Assembly (NCBI RefSeq): GCF_000332815.1
Contig: NZ_AOFD01000017.1
Coordinates: 1-64,000 of the forward strand
DNA length: 64,000 nucleotides
Direction: 5' to 3'
DNA from: Arthrobacter nitrophenolicus
GTDB lineage: Bacteria > Actinomycetota > Actinomycetes > Actinomycetales > Micrococcaceae
A program made the translations under genes and the position numbers. Within the stretch, counting starts at the first letter, position 1, and each line of letters opens with the position of its first letter. This document shows positions 63,231 through 64,000 of this stretch, piece after piece. The notes below the pieces were generated by a model. That model was given only the letters and a program-made list of their open reading frames with translations, did not search any database and had not been told where the DNA came from.

Positions 63231-64000
63231 TCAGTTGGCCCGGGACCGGTCGGCATCCAGGGGGAGGCTGACGGTGACGGTGGTGCCGGCGCCCAACGTG
63301 GACGCCACGTCTATCTTCCCCCCATGCCGCACCACGATGTCCTTGGTGATGGCCAGTCCCAGGCCCGTCCCCGGGATCGCCCCGGACATGGCGTTGGAGG
63401 CTCGGTAGAACCGGGTGAACACGTGGTCGATCTCGTCGCTGGAAATGCCGATGCCGGTGTCGGCCACGCTGACCGTTGCCCAGCGGGTGCCGTCCTCGGC
63501 GGCGTGCGACTCGCTGCCCACCTCGATCCGTCCACCGCTGGGGGTGAACTTGATGGCGTTGGATACCAGGTTGGTGAAGACCTGCTGCAGCTGCACCTCG
63601 TCGGCCAGGATCTCCGGATCCTCCGGCACCGGGTCCACCTCGATGGTCACGTTCTGCAGCTTGGCCAGCGGCCGGAGCGCCGCCGCCACCAGGTCCAGGG
63701 TCTGTCCCAGGCGCACGGGGGTGAAATGCATCAGGCTGTCATCCAGGCCGTTGCGCGAAACGCTCAGCATGTCCTCGATCAGCGACCGCAGCCGCTCCGT
63801 GTTCCGCACCACGATGTCCAGCATCTGGTGGACCTCGGGCGAGACCGGCTGCTCGGTGCTTTCCTGGATCATGTCCAGGTACGCCATGATCGAGGTCAGC
63901 GGTGTGCGCAGCTCATGGTTCACGGTGGCCAGGAAGTCCGTCTTGGCCTTGTCCAGCTGCTGCAGCTGCTTGACCACCTGCTGCTGGCTGCTGATCAGGT
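63231..64000 (-). CDS. Sensor histidine kinase (partial)
   Basis: The C-terminal part of a sensor kinase: at least 256 residues, continuing beyond the window's right edge (5' end missing; the frame is open to base 64000). Dimerisation/phosphoacceptor motif ATVNHELRTPLTS, N box QVFTNLVSNAIKFT, G1 DTGIGIS and G2 GTGLGLAI are intact. Autophosphorylation on the His would signal to a response regulator not present here; the downstream GGDEF-EAL gene is a likely functional partner. The sensor domain is not visible. Confidence 0.87.
   Translation of the reverse strand, partial: LISSQQQVVKQLQQLDKAKTDFLATVNHELRTPLTSIMAYLDMIQESTEQPVSPEVHQMLDIVVRNTERLRSLIEDMLSVSRNGLDDSLMHFTPVRLGQTLDLVAAALRPLAKLQNVTIEVDPVPEDPEILADEVQLQQVFTNLVSNAIKFTPSGGRIEVGSESHAAEDGTRWATVSVADTGIGISSDEIDHVFTRFYRASNAMSGAIPGTGLGLAITKDIVVRHGGKIDVASTLGAGTTVTVSLPLDADRSRAN

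Overview
The window is a high-GC chromosomal segment with compact operons, frequent GTG/TTG starts and ATGA/GTGA stop-start overlaps. Gene content (large-subunit catalase, GH127 arabinofuranosidase, aromatic and choline catabolism, paired small multidrug-resistance transporters, umuDC behind a GAAC-type SOS box, actinobacterial small proteins) points to an actinobacterium of the Micrococcaceae, probably Arthrobacter or Pseudarthrobacter. The genus is inferred from content, not from a marker gene. I see no rRNA, tRNA, CRISPR array, transposase or phage gene.

Layout. 0-4 kb: a LysR regulator faces an operon for folate-independent methionine synthesis (mesX, mesD, flavin reductase). 4-11 kb: a DUF1275 membrane protein, a spacer rich in hairpins, a small secreted four-cysteine protein, a secreted GH16 glucanase fused to a metallophosphoesterase, a small HTH-like protein, and catalase KatE. 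11-16 kb: an aminotransferase and D-2-hydroxyacid dehydrogenase pair, then GH127. 16-23 kb: a TerC/Alx membrane protein behind a yybP-ykoY manganese riboswitch, a GntR/MFS pair, and an AraC-VOC-UvrA-like-MOSC cluster. 23-30 kb: small proteins, a ThuA/Gfo-Idh pair, an alarmone-synthetase-like protein, an AEC transporter, a cyclodeaminase-like protein and an alpha/beta hydrolase. 30-36 kb: a sugar-derivative operon (lipoprotein SBP, oxidoreductase, DUF6807, cupin, LacI) divergent from a PfkB kinase. 36-47 kb: MFS and LysR genes, then a seven-gene aromatic operon (extradiol dioxygenase, two FAH-family hydrolases, cyclase-family hydrolase, FAD monooxygenase, ACMSD-type amidohydrolase, SDR) preceded by a NitT/TauT-type SBP. 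47-54.5 kb: TetR plus an SMR pair, then a BetI-like regulator with choline dehydrogenase, betaine aldehyde dehydrogenase and an APC permease. 54.5-64 kb: a lipid kinase, umuDC, a HAD phosphatase, GDPD, small proteins, and a signalling block (EAL, GGDEF-EAL, histidine kinase running off the end).

Main caution. At least thirteen genes carry a reading-frame break, and about fifteen breaks in total each look like the loss of one base, mostly in short G/C runs. Both sides of each break keep family-typical sequence. This pattern fits indel errors in the assembly much better than fifteen independent gene deaths, so genes marked pseudogene here are probably intact in the organism.

Most interesting: the MesX/MesD/flavin-reductase operon, the GH16-phosphoesterase fusion, the unassigned meta-cleavage-type aromatic operon, and the folded intergenic region near 4.9-5.0 kb.
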